The notes under the pieces are model-generated. The model did no database searches and had not been told where the DNA came from. It saw only the letters and a program-made list of their open reading frames with translations. From CAYRIY01 sp964424335 (GTDB taxonomy: Bacteria > Bacillota > Limnochordia > DTU080 > RSA5), in NCBI GenBank assembly GCA_964424335.1, contig CAYRIY010000009.1, positions 1-57,599 on the forward strand: a stretch of DNA of 57,599 nt, given 5' to 3'. The position numbers were made by a program, and so were the translations under genes. Within the stretch, counting starts at the first letter, position 1, and every line of letters begins with the position of its first letter. This document shows positions 16,671-24,242 of this stretch, one piece after another.

Positions 16671-17666
16671 TTGGTCAACGTAGCGATGCTCAGTTTTTGG
16701 CACGTTCATGCTCCGGGGTATGCCAAAGAAGTCCAAAGCCACCCGAATGCCAAAGTGACCGTCGTATGGGACGAAGACCCCCAGCGCGGGAAATCGTGGG
16801 CCGAGCGGCTTGGCGTGCCGTTCGAACCGGATTTGCACAAGGCGGTAAGCCGCGACGACGTAGACGGCGTCGTTGTCGACGCGCCCACCAACATGCACGC
16901 GGACGTGATCATCGCGGCGCTCGAGGCCGGAAAACACGTGTTCACAGAGAAAGTGGTCGCTCCGACGGTCCTGGAGGTCGATCGGATCGGCCGCGCTGCA
17001 TCGCTTGCCAAGACGCAGTTCGTGGTCTCGTTCCCCCAAAGGGGACGCGGAAATGTGAAGTTTGCCAAGAAGGCGGTCGACGACGGACTGCTCGGCCACG
17101 TGACGACGGTGCGCATCCGTGTGGCCCACAACGGCGCTTCAGACGGGTGGCTCCCGGAGCACTTTTACGATCCGGTTGCCTGCGGCGGCGGCGCCATGAT
17201 CGACCTGGGGTGCCATCCCATGTACCTCGCTCGGTGGATTGGTGGGCGCGTGGTGCGGGTGACCGCTCGGCTCACGCGATTTAAGCGCGGACACCAAGTC
17301 GACGACAACTCCGTCGCGATCCTCGAGTTTGAAACGGGCGGTTTGGGCATCGTCGAGACCTCCTTTGTCTCGACCAACAGCCCATTCTCCCTCGAGATAT
17401 TCGGCACCGAAGGATCGCTCATGGTCGGCGGCCCCGAAAACGGCGTCTGGCTCAACTCTCGCAAGACCGGAAGCTCCGTGGGCGGCTGGATCCGGCCCCA
17501 AGACATTCCAAAGGACGACCCGTCGCCGCTCGCGCAGTGGATCGAGGCAATTGAGGTGGGGACGCCCCCCTTGATTTCGTTGCACGATGGCCGCGATCTA
17601 ACCGAACTCATGGAGGCGGCGGCCCGCTCACACTCGGAAGGGCGACCGATCGACCTGCCCCTGTAA
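16671..17666 (+). CDS. Gfo/Idh/MocA family oxidoreductase 3
   Basis: 331-aa dehydrogenase. It starts VNVAMLSFWHVHAPGYAKEV rather than with the usual GxGxxG, so the dinucleotide loop is altered and histidine-rich (FWHVHAPGY). The catalytic-region motif is HVFTEKVVAPT, with EKV in place of EKP. The C-terminal domain has GGGAMIDLGCHPMYLARW with the conserved aspartate and histidine. The start is TTG at 16671, 8 nt after AAGGGAGG; the TTG two codons earlier is too close to it. It is cotranscribed with the zinc dehydrogenase. The substrate is unknown. Confidence 0.83.
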   Translation: MVNVAMLSFWHVHAPGYAKEVQSHPNAKVTVVWDEDPQRGKSWAERLGVPFEPDLHKAVSRDDVDGVVVDAPTNMHADVIIAALEAGKHVFTEKVVAPTVLEVDRIGRAASLAKTQFVVSFPQRGRGNVKFAKKAVDDGLLGHVTTVRIRVAHNGASDGWLPEHFYDPVACGGGAMIDLGCHPMYLARWIGGRVVRVTARLTRFKRGHQVDDNSVAILEFETGGLGIVETSFVSTNSPFSLEIFGTEGSLMVGGPENGVWLNSRKTGSSVGGWIRPQDIPKDDPSPLAQWIEAIEVGTPPLISLHDGRDLTELMEAAARSHSEGRPIDLPL

Positions 17667-17673
17667 CAAAACG

Positions 17674-17726
17674 TGCGCGATGCGGGGATTTAGTAGGCGA
17701 CTTCCCGGTCTTCCCCGCGTCGCGCA
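17674..17726. terminator. Hairpin terminator between convergent genes
   Basis: TGCGCGATGCGGGGA (17674-17688) pairs with TCCCCGCGTCGCGCA (17712-17726) with one mismatch. It lies between two convergent genes and lacks a long T tract, so it may serve both directions. Confidence 0.6.
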
Positions 17727-17746
17727 TTCCTCGTCAAACCGGACGG

Positions 17747-18133
17747 CTAGGTTTCCTGCTGGCCCGCGGACTCGCGCCGCAAGCGCTCGAGCTCGATCAT
17801 ATCTTGGATATCGAGATTGGATTCACCGGCCCTGGCTTCCACGTGATGCTGCACCTCGTGGATCATCGTCTCCCAGAGCTCGTCTTCCCAGACTTCGGGC
17901 GGCTCGTCGCCCAAAATCGCGGCGAACGAGCCGTAGTAGAGCACGATGTAACATCCAAGCCCAAAGGGGTCTTCGACGTAGTGGCCGAGGACGTACACGT
18001 CAGGCAGATCCGGATCCTCTTGACATGCCTCCTCTTGGATGATGATCCCGCCGTTCAATCCCTCGAGGAGTGGCGGAGGAATCTCGTCGAAAAGCCTGTT
18101 GGCCATCGACTCGAATTGATCGATACTCACCAT
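17747..18133 (-). CDS. Zincin-like metallopeptidase family protein (PF06262-like)
   Basis: 128-aa small cytoplasmic protein with the zinc-peptidase signature HEVQHH in MIHEVQHHVEARAG, near residue 95. The family usually has about 110-140 residues, a leading acidic segment and the HExxH helix near the C-terminus, as here. ILGDEPPEVWEDELWETM matches the run-up to the motif. The frame stays open far upstream, but ATG at 18133 fits the family start and follows GGAGGG. It lies downstream of the sugar isomerase in the same direction. Peptidase activity has not been demonstrated for most members. Confidence 0.75.
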   Translation of the reverse strand: MVSIDQFESMANRLFDEIPPPLLEGLNGGIIIQEEACQEDPDLPDVYVLGHYVEDPFGLGCYIVLYYGSFAAILGDEPPEVWEDELWETMIHEVQHHVEARAGESNLDIQDMIELERLRRESAGQQET

Positions 18134-18215
18134 TTCTAAAACGTGTCCCTCCAGGAGTCGACTCGCCGACGGCAAGCGATCTCCATCGCTAACGTTTCGG
18201 CCGGCAAGAGCGCGC

Positions 18216-19013
18216 TCACTTGGTCGCGGCCCTAAAGAACGCCGTGTAGAGCGATAGTACCTTTTCCGGATCAGGACCGACGTACGCGCACTCATTTGAA
18301 ATGAACCCGTCAAACCCGTCTTTTTTAAGAAGCTCAAACATCTCGAGGTAAAACGGCGTCTCCCAAGGCCGCTCAAAGCCGTGCGTATGCACGGCAGTCC
18401 AGTACTTTCCTGTCTGTGCGTAAATCGAACGGATCGACGTCGTCCCCTCAGGGAGCGACCATCCGGACTCAGCGCCCACCGGCCACACGCAGTTGAAGAC
18501 GAGGCCGACGTTATCGCGGGAGACTTTCTCCATCACCGCGCGGGAAAGCTCGGGATCGATGAAGTGTCCGTGCATCTCCATTGAGACCGTGATCCCTGAG
18601 GGAGCGGCGTACTCGCCGAGCTCGGCCAACGTTTGAGCCACTTGATCGATGGTCTTCTCCCGCCCAAGCGTCTCGCCAATGCGATCGCCGAGCACGCGCA
18701 CGTGCTTGCACCCGATGTGCGCTGCCAGATCGATCGTACGCTTGGCCTTGCCTTTGTTCTCCTCGAGCTTCGCGGGGTCCGCATCGTCAAACTTAGAGCA
18801 GCTCGTAAGCGAGGCCACCCACAAATCGGCCTCCGCCACCTGCTTTGCCACACCGGCGACGTACTCGGGCGAAACATCGTCTTCAATTCCGTGTTTTTGA
18901 TTGAAATCGAGAAGAAACTCAATGCCCTCATGCCCCGTCTTTTGGCACATGTCGATGATGGTTGGCACATCCCAATCTTGGCTCACGCGGTAGGTGTTCA
19001 AAACCCACTTCAT
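18216..19013 (-). CDS. Sugar phosphate isomerase/epimerase family TIM-barrel protein
   Basis: 265-aa AP-endonuclease-2/xylose-isomerase-like TIM barrel. Features are GHEGIEFLLDFN near the N-terminus with a metal-ligand glutamate, VSMEMHGHFIDP with Glu and His, WTAVHTHGFERPW and GFISNECAYVGPDP near the end with the last metal-ligand glutamate. These are the usual divalent-metal ligand positions of the family, which includes inosose dehydratases and ketose epimerases. The ATG at 19013 follows AGGAGG by 11 nt; an in-frame TTG three codons earlier is too close. It is divergent from the IclR regulator gene and may be under its control. The substrate is unknown. Confidence 0.82.
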   Translation of the reverse strand: MKWVLNTYRVSQDWDVPTIIDMCQKTGHEGIEFLLDFNQKHGIEDDVSPEYVAGVAKQVAEADLWVASLTSCSKFDDADPAKLEENKGKAKRTIDLAAHIGCKHVRVLGDRIGETLGREKTIDQVAQTLAELGEYAAPSGITVSMEMHGHFIDPELSRAVMEKVSRDNVGLVFNCVWPVGAESGWSLPEGTTSIRSIYAQTGKYWTAVHTHGFERPWETPFYLEMFELLKKDGFDGFISNECAYVGPDPEKVLSLYTAFFRAATK

Positions 19014-19264
19014 GTTTTGCAAAGCCTCCTCGCTCGGGCATCATCCGTTAATGCAGCGTCTCAAAGACCAACGTTTCTCGCGCGCCTTTGCTTTTCCTTT
19101 GACGGATCGCCCGCGACCTATTCCCGACTCGTCCCTCGCGGCGCCTGCCATTTCCACGCGCATATTTGACCCTGATCTTTTGCCCCACAAGGCGCAACTT
19201 AAAGGAAATTCGACCCACGTTGTCGTACGATCATGTCGAACACTTGTGTTGCGGAGGGGATTCC

Positions 19265-20059
19265 GTGGCCGACTCGACCACCATGGCGACCGAGAGCGTA
19301 CGAAAGTACAAATCACTCGTGCGGGCGCTCAATCTATTGTCGTATTTTACCGAAGACTCGCCGGAGTGGAGTGTAAGCGATCTCTCTCGCCATGCCAAGA
19401 TGCCAAAGAGCACGGTGAGTACCATCTTGGCCACGCTGCGCGATGAAGACTTGCTCCACCAGCAACCCGATACGGGGCGCTACCGACTTGGACTGCGCTG
19501 TCTCGAACTGGGATACTATTCAGCGTCCCAGCTCGTCATTCGCGATATCGCTTTTCCCTACCTGCAATCACTGCTCGAAAGCGTGAATCAAATCGTTTAC
19601 ATGGCTGTGCCTTATCAAAGCCACGTCCTATACATCGAGGCGCTCTACCCCCTGGCTCGCCGGGTCAACTACTCTTCGGTCGGTCGAAGGGCGCCGATGT
19701 ACTGCACCGCAATCGGCAAGTCCCTTCTCGCTCAGATGGCGGAAAAGGACCGCAAGGAAATCCTGTCCGGCATGGAGCTCGAGGCGTACACGCCCAACAC
19801 CTTTACGGACGTCAAGTCCCTCGAAGAGGAGCTCGCGCTCACTCGGGAGCGAGGATATGCCATCGACCGAGAGGAGCGAGAGCCGGGCATCCGGTGCGTC
19901 GCAGCCCCGCTATACGGCCGAAGGAGTGCCATCGTGGCGGCGGTAAGCATCAGCGGGCCTGCGAACGAATTCTCACAGGAGCGCATTGCGGAATATGGGC
20001 TTCGCCTCAAAAACTTGAGCAACGAATTGTCAAGGAAGCTCGCGCTCGCAGGGTACTGA
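19265..20059 (+). CDS. IclR family transcriptional regulator
   Basis: 264-aa regulator. An N-terminal winged helix covers residues 15-75 (SLVRALNLLSYF, WSVSDLSRHAKMPKSTVSTILATL). The C-terminal effector domain carries the typical RRAPMYCTAIGKSLLAQM, GYAIDREEREPGIRCVAAPLY and AAVSISGPA. The start is GTG at 19265, preceded by GGAGGGG. It lies between the divergent isomerase gene and the downstream aldolase gene, and IclR proteins usually control adjacent catabolic genes. A TCGTACGA palindrome at 19223-19230 in the upstream region could be its site. Effectors of this family are typically aromatic or sugar acids. Confidence 0.88.
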   Translation: MADSTTMATESVRKYKSLVRALNLLSYFTEDSPEWSVSDLSRHAKMPKSTVSTILATLRDEDLLHQQPDTGRYRLGLRCLELGYYSASQLVIRDIAFPYLQSLLESVNQIVYMAVPYQSHVLYIEALYPLARRVNYSSVGRRAPMYCTAIGKSLLAQMAEKDRKEILSGMELEAYTPNTFTDVKSLEEELALTRERGYAIDREEREPGIRCVAAPLYGRRSAIVAAVSISGPANEFSQERIAEYGLRLKNLSNELSRKLALAGY

Positions 20060-20122
20060 TCCCAAATTCGTTTCAAGGCCGCTCAATCCCCGAGGCAATC
20101 AGGCCCCTCATTGGAGTGACAT

Positions 20123-20147
20123 GCGCAAGTTGCGCGCCTTTTTTTTT
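20123..20147 (+). terminator. Rho-independent terminator after the IclR gene
   Basis: GCGC (20123-20126) pairs with GCGC (20132-20135) around AAGTT and is followed by GCC and nine T ending at 20147. The stem is short but the T tract is strong. Confidence 0.6.
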
Positions 20148-20348
20148 GCCCCCCTTTGCCAACCTGTCCCCTCCTTCGATCTCCTTAGGGTTCGATGCCG
20201 CATACTTTTTCGGCATAATTCCTCAGCGCGGCCTGCGTAATGAAGGGAGAAAAGCCCAAGGGTCGTACTAATATAATGAACATCATTCACTAATGTCGGT
20301 CCATGTCCATGCGGAGTGGCGCGCTTTTTGGAACTTGGGGTGAATACC

Positions 20349-21263
20349 TTGTCGACACAGATTGTCCGATGCGAAGGGATCGTCGTCCCGTTGGTGACGC
20401 CGGTTGATTCGAAAGAAGAGATTGACGAAGCAGGGTTGAAGCGACTGATTGACTTCATGGTCGACGGCGGCGTACACGGGGTCTTTGTCATGGGGAGCAC
20501 CGGAGAGGTGGCTCGCTTTGACGAATCCCAGTGGCTGCGGGCAGTCGAGCTCGGCGTCGAGTACACCGCAGGCAGGACCAAAGTGTATGTTGGCGCGATG
20601 ATGCCGGGCCTTGAGCAATCCTTAAAGCGGGTCCGCCTCGCCGAGAGCGTGGGCGCCGACGTCGTCGTCCTCACTCCGGGATTTTACTATCCATTGAGCC
20701 AGTCCGAGATGGTCGGTTACTTCACCCGGATCGCGGAGGCCTCACGACTCCCTGTTTGCCTCTACAACATCCCTCAATACACCCAGAGTGTCGTGCAGCC
20801 TGAGACACTGGCCAACGTTGCCGAGCGCGTCCCAGTCGCCGGGATCAAGGACTCCTCGGGCGACATTGGACTTCTTACGGATTACCTCGAGGTTGCAAAA
20901 GATCGGGGCCTGCCTGTCCTCGCCGGCTCGGAGTCCATTCTCGCGGAAGCGCTGCGGCGCGGCGCGGCGGGCGCCGTGCCATCGCTCGGCAACGTTTTTC
21001 CAAAGCTCTTGGTCGACGTCTACGATGCCGCTCGAGTCGGTGCGTGGAGCCGCGTCGATGCACTCTGCGGCGTGATCGACGACATCAACAAGTTAAACGG
21101 CTTTACGCAGTCGTCAATGGCTACAGTGAGCTGGAAAAAGTACGCGCTCGAGCTCCTTGGAATCTGCAGTTCTCGCACGACGGAACCTGTGGATACACTC
21201 TCAAGCGAGCACCGCGAGGCGATCGCAGAAGTCTTGCGCCAGCAGGGGGCGCTCGCATCGTAA
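20349..21263 (+). CDS. DapA/NAL family aldolase or dehydratase
   Basis: 304-aa class I lyase of the dihydrodipicolinate synthase superfamily. MGSTGE (48-53) binds the pyruvate carboxylate, Tyr139 (in CLYNIPQY) and Lys167 (in GIKDSSGD) are the proton-relay tyrosine and Schiff-base lysine. Housekeeping DapA is not indicated: the gene sits beside an IclR regulator and sugar enzymes, so a 2-keto-3-deoxy sugar-acid aldolase or dehydratase is more likely. TTG at 20349 is chosen with GGGGTG upstream; GTG at 20340 is an alternative. A TATAAT at 20272-20277, followed by an AATGA/TCATT inverted repeat, suggests a regulated promoter. Confidence 0.82.
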   Translation: MSTQIVRCEGIVVPLVTPVDSKEEIDEAGLKRLIDFMVDGGVHGVFVMGSTGEVARFDESQWLRAVELGVEYTAGRTKVYVGAMMPGLEQSLKRVRLAESVGADVVVLTPGFYYPLSQSEMVGYFTRIAEASRLPVCLYNIPQYTQSVVQPETLANVAERVPVAGIKDSSGDIGLLTDYLEVAKDRGLPVLAGSESILAEALRRGAAGAVPSLGNVFPKLLVDVYDAARVGAWSRVDALCGVIDDINKLNGFTQSSMATVSWKKYALELLGICSSRTTEPVDTLSSEHREAIAEVLRQQGALAS

Positions 21264-21282
21264 CACCGAAAAACACATGCAC

Positions 21283-21311
21283 TTGAGCGCGAATCTCGAA
21301 TACCGTACAAT
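21283..21311 (+). promoter_or_regulatory. Sigma-A promoter of the SMR pair
   Basis: TTGAGC (21283-21288), a 17-nt spacer and TACAAT (21306-21311). The first arm of a perfect 10-bp inverted repeat lies in the spacer. Confidence 0.65.
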
Positions 21312-21345
21312 AAACCCGTTCCGCAATTGCCAAGTGAGATTCGCG
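21288..21345. repeat. Perfect 10-bp inverted repeat around the SMR promoter
   Basis: CGCGAATCTC (21288-21297) and GAGATTCGCG (21336-21345) are exact reverse complements 38 nt apart. One arm is inside the promoter spacer and the other in the leader just before the ribosome binding site. Confidence 0.75.
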
Positions 21346-21362
21346 TGGAGTGATGACGTGCG

Positions 21363-21692
21363 TTGCCAAAAGCAAATACAGCTTGGATCTATGTGATCGG
21401 CGCGGGCGCCTTGGAGATCGTGTGGGCTTCAGGCCTGAAGTACCCAGCGGTTCCTGTGCATTTGGTCATTATTTCATTGATCCTCACCTTTGACTTCCTC
21501 ATAAAGTCGGCCAAGGTCCTACCCATCGGAACGATGTACGCCGTTTTCACCGGCATCGGCACGATCGGTACGGTGGTGGTGGAGTCGGCAGTAGCGGGCG
21601 CCGTCGTTTCCCCCGCTAAGATCGTGATCATCATGGCGTTACTCGCCTGCGTCATCGGTCTTAAGATGACGACACAGGAGGCGCCCCGCTGA
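21363..21692 (+). CDS. SMR family exporter subunit A
   Basis: 109-aa small multidrug resistance protein with four membrane helices. Glu18 in GALEIVWA is the membrane-embedded glutamate that couples proton antiport in the family. GTMYAVFTGIGTIG matches the conserved dimer-interface helix. The start is TTG at 21363. The stop overlaps the next gene by 1 nt, and paired SMR genes usually form obligate heterodimers, as in YkkCD or EbrAB. The substrate may be guanidinium or other cations; no guanidine riboswitch could be seen upstream. Confidence 0.88.
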   Translation: MPKANTAWIYVIGAGALEIVWASGLKYPAVPVHLVIISLILTFDFLIKSAKVLPIGTMYAVFTGIGTIGTVVVESAVAGAVVSPAKIVIIMALLACVIGLKMTTQEAPR

Positions 21693-22006
21693 TGGATTGG
21701 GCCATGCTCGTAGCCGCCGGAGTCTTCGAGATCTTTGGCGTCATCGGCATCAAGCGCGTCGCAGAGCGCAACAACCTCTGGAACAACGTGATCCTCGTCG
21801 GTGCGTTCATCGTGAGCCTAGCACTTTTGAGCGCTGCGATGGAGACAATCTCGCTTTCGACGGCATACGCCGTGTGGACGGGGATCGGCACCGCCGGATC
21901 CACCTTGGTCGGCATCGTGTTTTATCGCGAGCCAAAGCACACCTTGCGGCTGCTTTGCATCGCCGGCATCGTCGCATGTGTCATCGGCCTGCGCGCGCTC
22001 GAATAG
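21692..22006 (+). CDS. SMR family exporter subunit B
   Basis: 104-aa four-helix SMR protein and partner of the preceding gene. The essential glutamate is in GVFEIFGVIGIK (residue 13), and STAYAVWTGIGTAGSTLVG is the conserved third-helix region. It lacks an independent promoter and starts on the last base of its partner's stop, so the two are made in equal amounts. The pair would sit antiparallel in the membrane. Length and composition are normal for the family. Confidence 0.88.
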   Translation: MDWAMLVAAGVFEIFGVIGIKRVAERNNLWNNVILVGAFIVSLALLSAAMETISLSTAYAVWTGIGTAGSTLVGIVFYREPKHTLRLLCIAGIVACVIGLRALE

Positions 22007-22126
22007 CGGAGCTAGCTCACACCCTCCCCGTTTCGACTACATAAGCGACATGACGGCTTTTACCCACCAATCGTAGATCCGCGGGACGGTTTCGCGGCAC
22101 TTCGCCTCGATTTTGTATCGTAACTC

Positions 22127-22540
22127 CTACTCGCTCGATTCAGGGCGGCGGTACACCCACGCCTCGGATCCGCTCCCAAGCGTCACCCAGGCTCGCTCGT
22201 ATGCATCGCCCTCGTAGCGGTCGATCCGGCGGAGTTCGTCCGGCGTCACCTCGATGACGCCGCCGTCGATCTCACTCTGCTCGTCGGGAATCGCGATGAA
22301 ATAAGCGGCTCGGCCGAGCCGTAGCACGCCTTTGCGATATCCTGGGAGCGTGTCGGGACGGCTTTCGACCGTCCTACCGATCACGCTTCGCTGAACGTTC
22401 GGATCAAGGAGCGTGCCATAAGAGAAGATCGCCTCGACTTCCACGATATCTCCCCCAACGTCCGGGGCCCAGTGCGGCTGAATGCCGCCAAGGACGGCGA
22501 AAAGCGCCACGGCGGCAACAACCAAGCCATCTCTTGCCAT
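22127..22540 (-). CDS. Gamma-glutamylcyclotransferase-like protein with signal-like N-terminus
   Basis: 137-aa protein. The core after residue 35 matches the AIG2/GGCT fold: IFSYGTLLDPNVQR at the substrate loop, VLPGYRKG-like strand (DTLPGYRKGVL) and the catalytic-region glutamate in RIDRYEGDAYER. Ahead of it is a hydrophobic stretch LVVAAVALFAVLGG that looks like a signal peptide or membrane anchor, which is unusual for this normally cytoplasmic family. The ATG at 22540 has AGAGGA 6 nt upstream, so the hydrophobic stretch seems to be translated. Function could be cleavage of gamma-glutamyl amines; this is inference. Confidence 0.7.
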   Translation of the reverse strand: MARDGLVVAAVALFAVLGGIQPHWAPDVGGDIVEVEAIFSYGTLLDPNVQRSVIGRTVESRPDTLPGYRKGVLRLGRAAYFIAIPDEQSEIDGGVIEVTPDELRRIDRYEGDAYERAWVTLGSGSEAWVYRRPESSE

Positions 22541-22644
22541 CGATGATCCTCTTTCATCCAGATCGGGTCATTCATTCCAATGGATTGATCCGGACGCCCG
22601 GGATCTCCTGTCATGGAGCAGCAACATACACAAATTGGCATGGA

Positions 22645-22680
22645 CGAAAGGCCGGAGCAACGTGGCGCTCCGGCCTTTCG
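22645..22680. terminator. Bidirectional-looking terminator hairpin
   Basis: CGAAAGGCCGGAGC (22645-22658) and GCTCCGGCCTTTCG (22667-22680) form a perfect 14-bp stem with an 8-nt loop. It lies downstream of the minus-strand solute-binding gene. Confidence 0.75.
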
Positions 22681-22688
22681 GCGGTACA

Positions 22689-22732
22689 TGCATTCGTCTT
22701 GCATTCGTCATGCATTCGGCATGCGTTCGACG
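22689..22732. repeat. Four tandem copies of an 11-bp unit
   Basis: Units of the form TGCATTCGTCA start at 22689, 22700, 22711 and 22722, the last two slightly diverged. They lie between the terminator hairpin and the stop of the solute-binding gene. Confidence 0.75.
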
Positions 22733-22743
22733 TGATACACGCG

Positions 22744-24018
22744 TTACAGCTCGGAGCGCCACTCCTGGAGAAGTCTAGCCCACAGTTCGTGTGCTTGCGA
22801 CATCGCCTGCTCGGGGGCGATTTCTCCATTGATCGCCTGGGTCATCAATTGCGAGAGCTCGTTTTGTGATCGGTCTCGGGGCGGCGGGAGCTGTGCGGGC
22901 CTGATGAACGGGACTTGAGGATAGTACATGTCAAGGTATTCGAAGTCCATCTGCGCCGCGAGGTCGACACGCGTCGTCATCCAGCCCGACAATGCCTGGA
23001 TTTTGGTCAACACCTCATCGCTGATGAGGAACTCGATGAACTTCCACGCCAGGTCCTTATTTCGGCTCGCCTCGGCGATCGCGACACCGTTGATGAAACC
23101 CAAGGCGACGGGGTCATCACTCAAAGAGCGACGAGGCGAGAAGATCCCCATGTGCGACGAGAGGCTGCCTTCGAAAATCGCAGACCACTGCTGCACCATG
23201 GTCGGGTTGATCGACTGCATGGCGATGCCGCCGTCGACGAATCCACCCCCGGAAGTCCCAAGGTCGCGGCGGCTCACCCGATTGAGTTCGACGAAGGTCC
23301 GGGCCGCCTCCAAAGCCTGGGGTGTGTTGAGGTTGGACTGAAACGTCTCCAAGTCGACCGGAGGAATGCCTGCCTGGTGGATGTAGCTCAGCATCTCTTG
23401 GGCCGGGTCCGCAAACGCCATGCCGCGCACTTCAAGGCGGTCGCCCGCGGAGGTGAAGCGCGTCATCTGGCGAGCGGCATCGATAAGCTCTTCCCAGCTC
23501 TGCGGGGGCCGGTTCGGGTCAAATCCCGACTCAGCAAAGACATTCTTGTGATATGCGATCGCACGCAGGTCAAATCGTATTGGTACGGCTACGATCGATC
23601 CTCGCCATGTTTGCGTATCCCAAACCGGCTGTGGGATCGAGCTCTTGTGCTCCCATTCGGCCACGTACCGATCGAGCGGTGCAAGCAAACCCGATCCGCC
23701 CTCTTGGTACGGGCTGTAAAATCCGGTTCCGATGACGTCCGGAGGAATGCCTGACGCAATGAGGATCGCGATGCGATCGCTTCGCTCCCCCCATCCGATC
23801 GGGTCGACGAGGACATTGACGTTGTGTTCGGCCTCGAAAGCCGGTAAGAGCTCATCCTCAAGGAGCGCTACGAGCTCGGCGGAGAAACCCGATGCAAGGA
23901 AGTGCAATTCCGTCCGCTGTTGCGCGCCCGCAATCCCGGAAAAGCAGATGAAGAGCGCAGCCAAAGCGATCCCCAACACTCTTTGGATTCGAATGCGGCT
24001 CAATGACGATACCCCCAT
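22744..24018 (-). CDS. ABC transporter solute-binding protein, family 1 (sugar type)
   Basis: 424-aa exported protein. The signal peptide is basic (SRIRIQR) with a hydrophobic core (VLGIALAALFICFSGIAG) and an AGA cleavage site before QQRTELHFL; no lipobox is present. The mature part has family 1 features: LPAFEAEHNVNVLVD, GIPPDVIGTGFY, AVPIRFDLRAIAYHKNVF, GGIAMQSI and KDLAWKFIEFLISD. The ATG at 24018 is preferred over upstream starts. No permease is adjacent, so it must work with components elsewhere. It is divergent from an AraC regulator gene and shares an inverted sequence motif with it, so it is probably that regulator's target. Confidence 0.82.
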   Translation of the reverse strand: MGVSSLSRIRIQRVLGIALAALFICFSGIAGAQQRTELHFLASGFSAELVALLEDELLPAFEAEHNVNVLVDPIGWGERSDRIAILIASGIPPDVIGTGFYSPYQEGGSGLLAPLDRYVAEWEHKSSIPQPVWDTQTWRGSIVAVPIRFDLRAIAYHKNVFAESGFDPNRPPQSWEELIDAARQMTRFTSAGDRLEVRGMAFADPAQEMLSYIHQAGIPPVDLETFQSNLNTPQALEAARTFVELNRVSRRDLGTSGGGFVDGGIAMQSINPTMVQQWSAIFEGSLSSHMGIFSPRRSLSDDPVALGFINGVAIAEASRNKDLAWKFIEFLISDEVLTKIQALSGWMTTRVDLAAQMDFEYLDMYYPQVPFIRPAQLPPPRDRSQNELSQLMTQAINGEIAPEQAMSQAHELWARLLQEWRSEL

Positions 24019-24019
24019 T

Positions 24020-24037
24020 TTGTCCGATTTACACACA
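24020..24037. promoter_or_regulatory. Candidate AraC-protein site, copy 1
   Basis: TTGTCCGATTTACACACA just upstream of the solute-binding start. Its first 11 bases are repeated exactly, in inverse orientation, at 24202-24212. Confidence 0.4.
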
Positions 24038-24194
24038 TTTACGAACTTTCGAGCAAGATCGTCGTTGTTTTTGCATCCCCCTCCCATGCGACACGACGAA
24101 TCGAGTGTGCGACGAATGCCGCTCCTGACACGTCAGGACGTTGCTTTGATACTCAGTATACGAAAGGGAGGAGTTGCAAGTCGAGGCGCAGTAT

Positions 24195-24212
24195 TGTCGT
24201 AAAATCGGACAA
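24195..24212. promoter_or_regulatory. Candidate AraC-protein site, copy 2
   Basis: Read on the minus strand it is TTGTCCGATTTTACGACA, matching copy 1 at 14 of 18 positions. Its place 31-48 nt before the ATG at 24243 suggests autoregulation. Confidence 0.4.
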
Positions 24213-24242
24213 TTTTTACTTGACCTGATCATGGAGTTGAAA

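Noticed and set aside
21264..21362. Guanidine (ykkC-type) riboswitch before the SMR pair
   Set aside because: The leader after the mapped promoter is too short and lacks the conserved elements.
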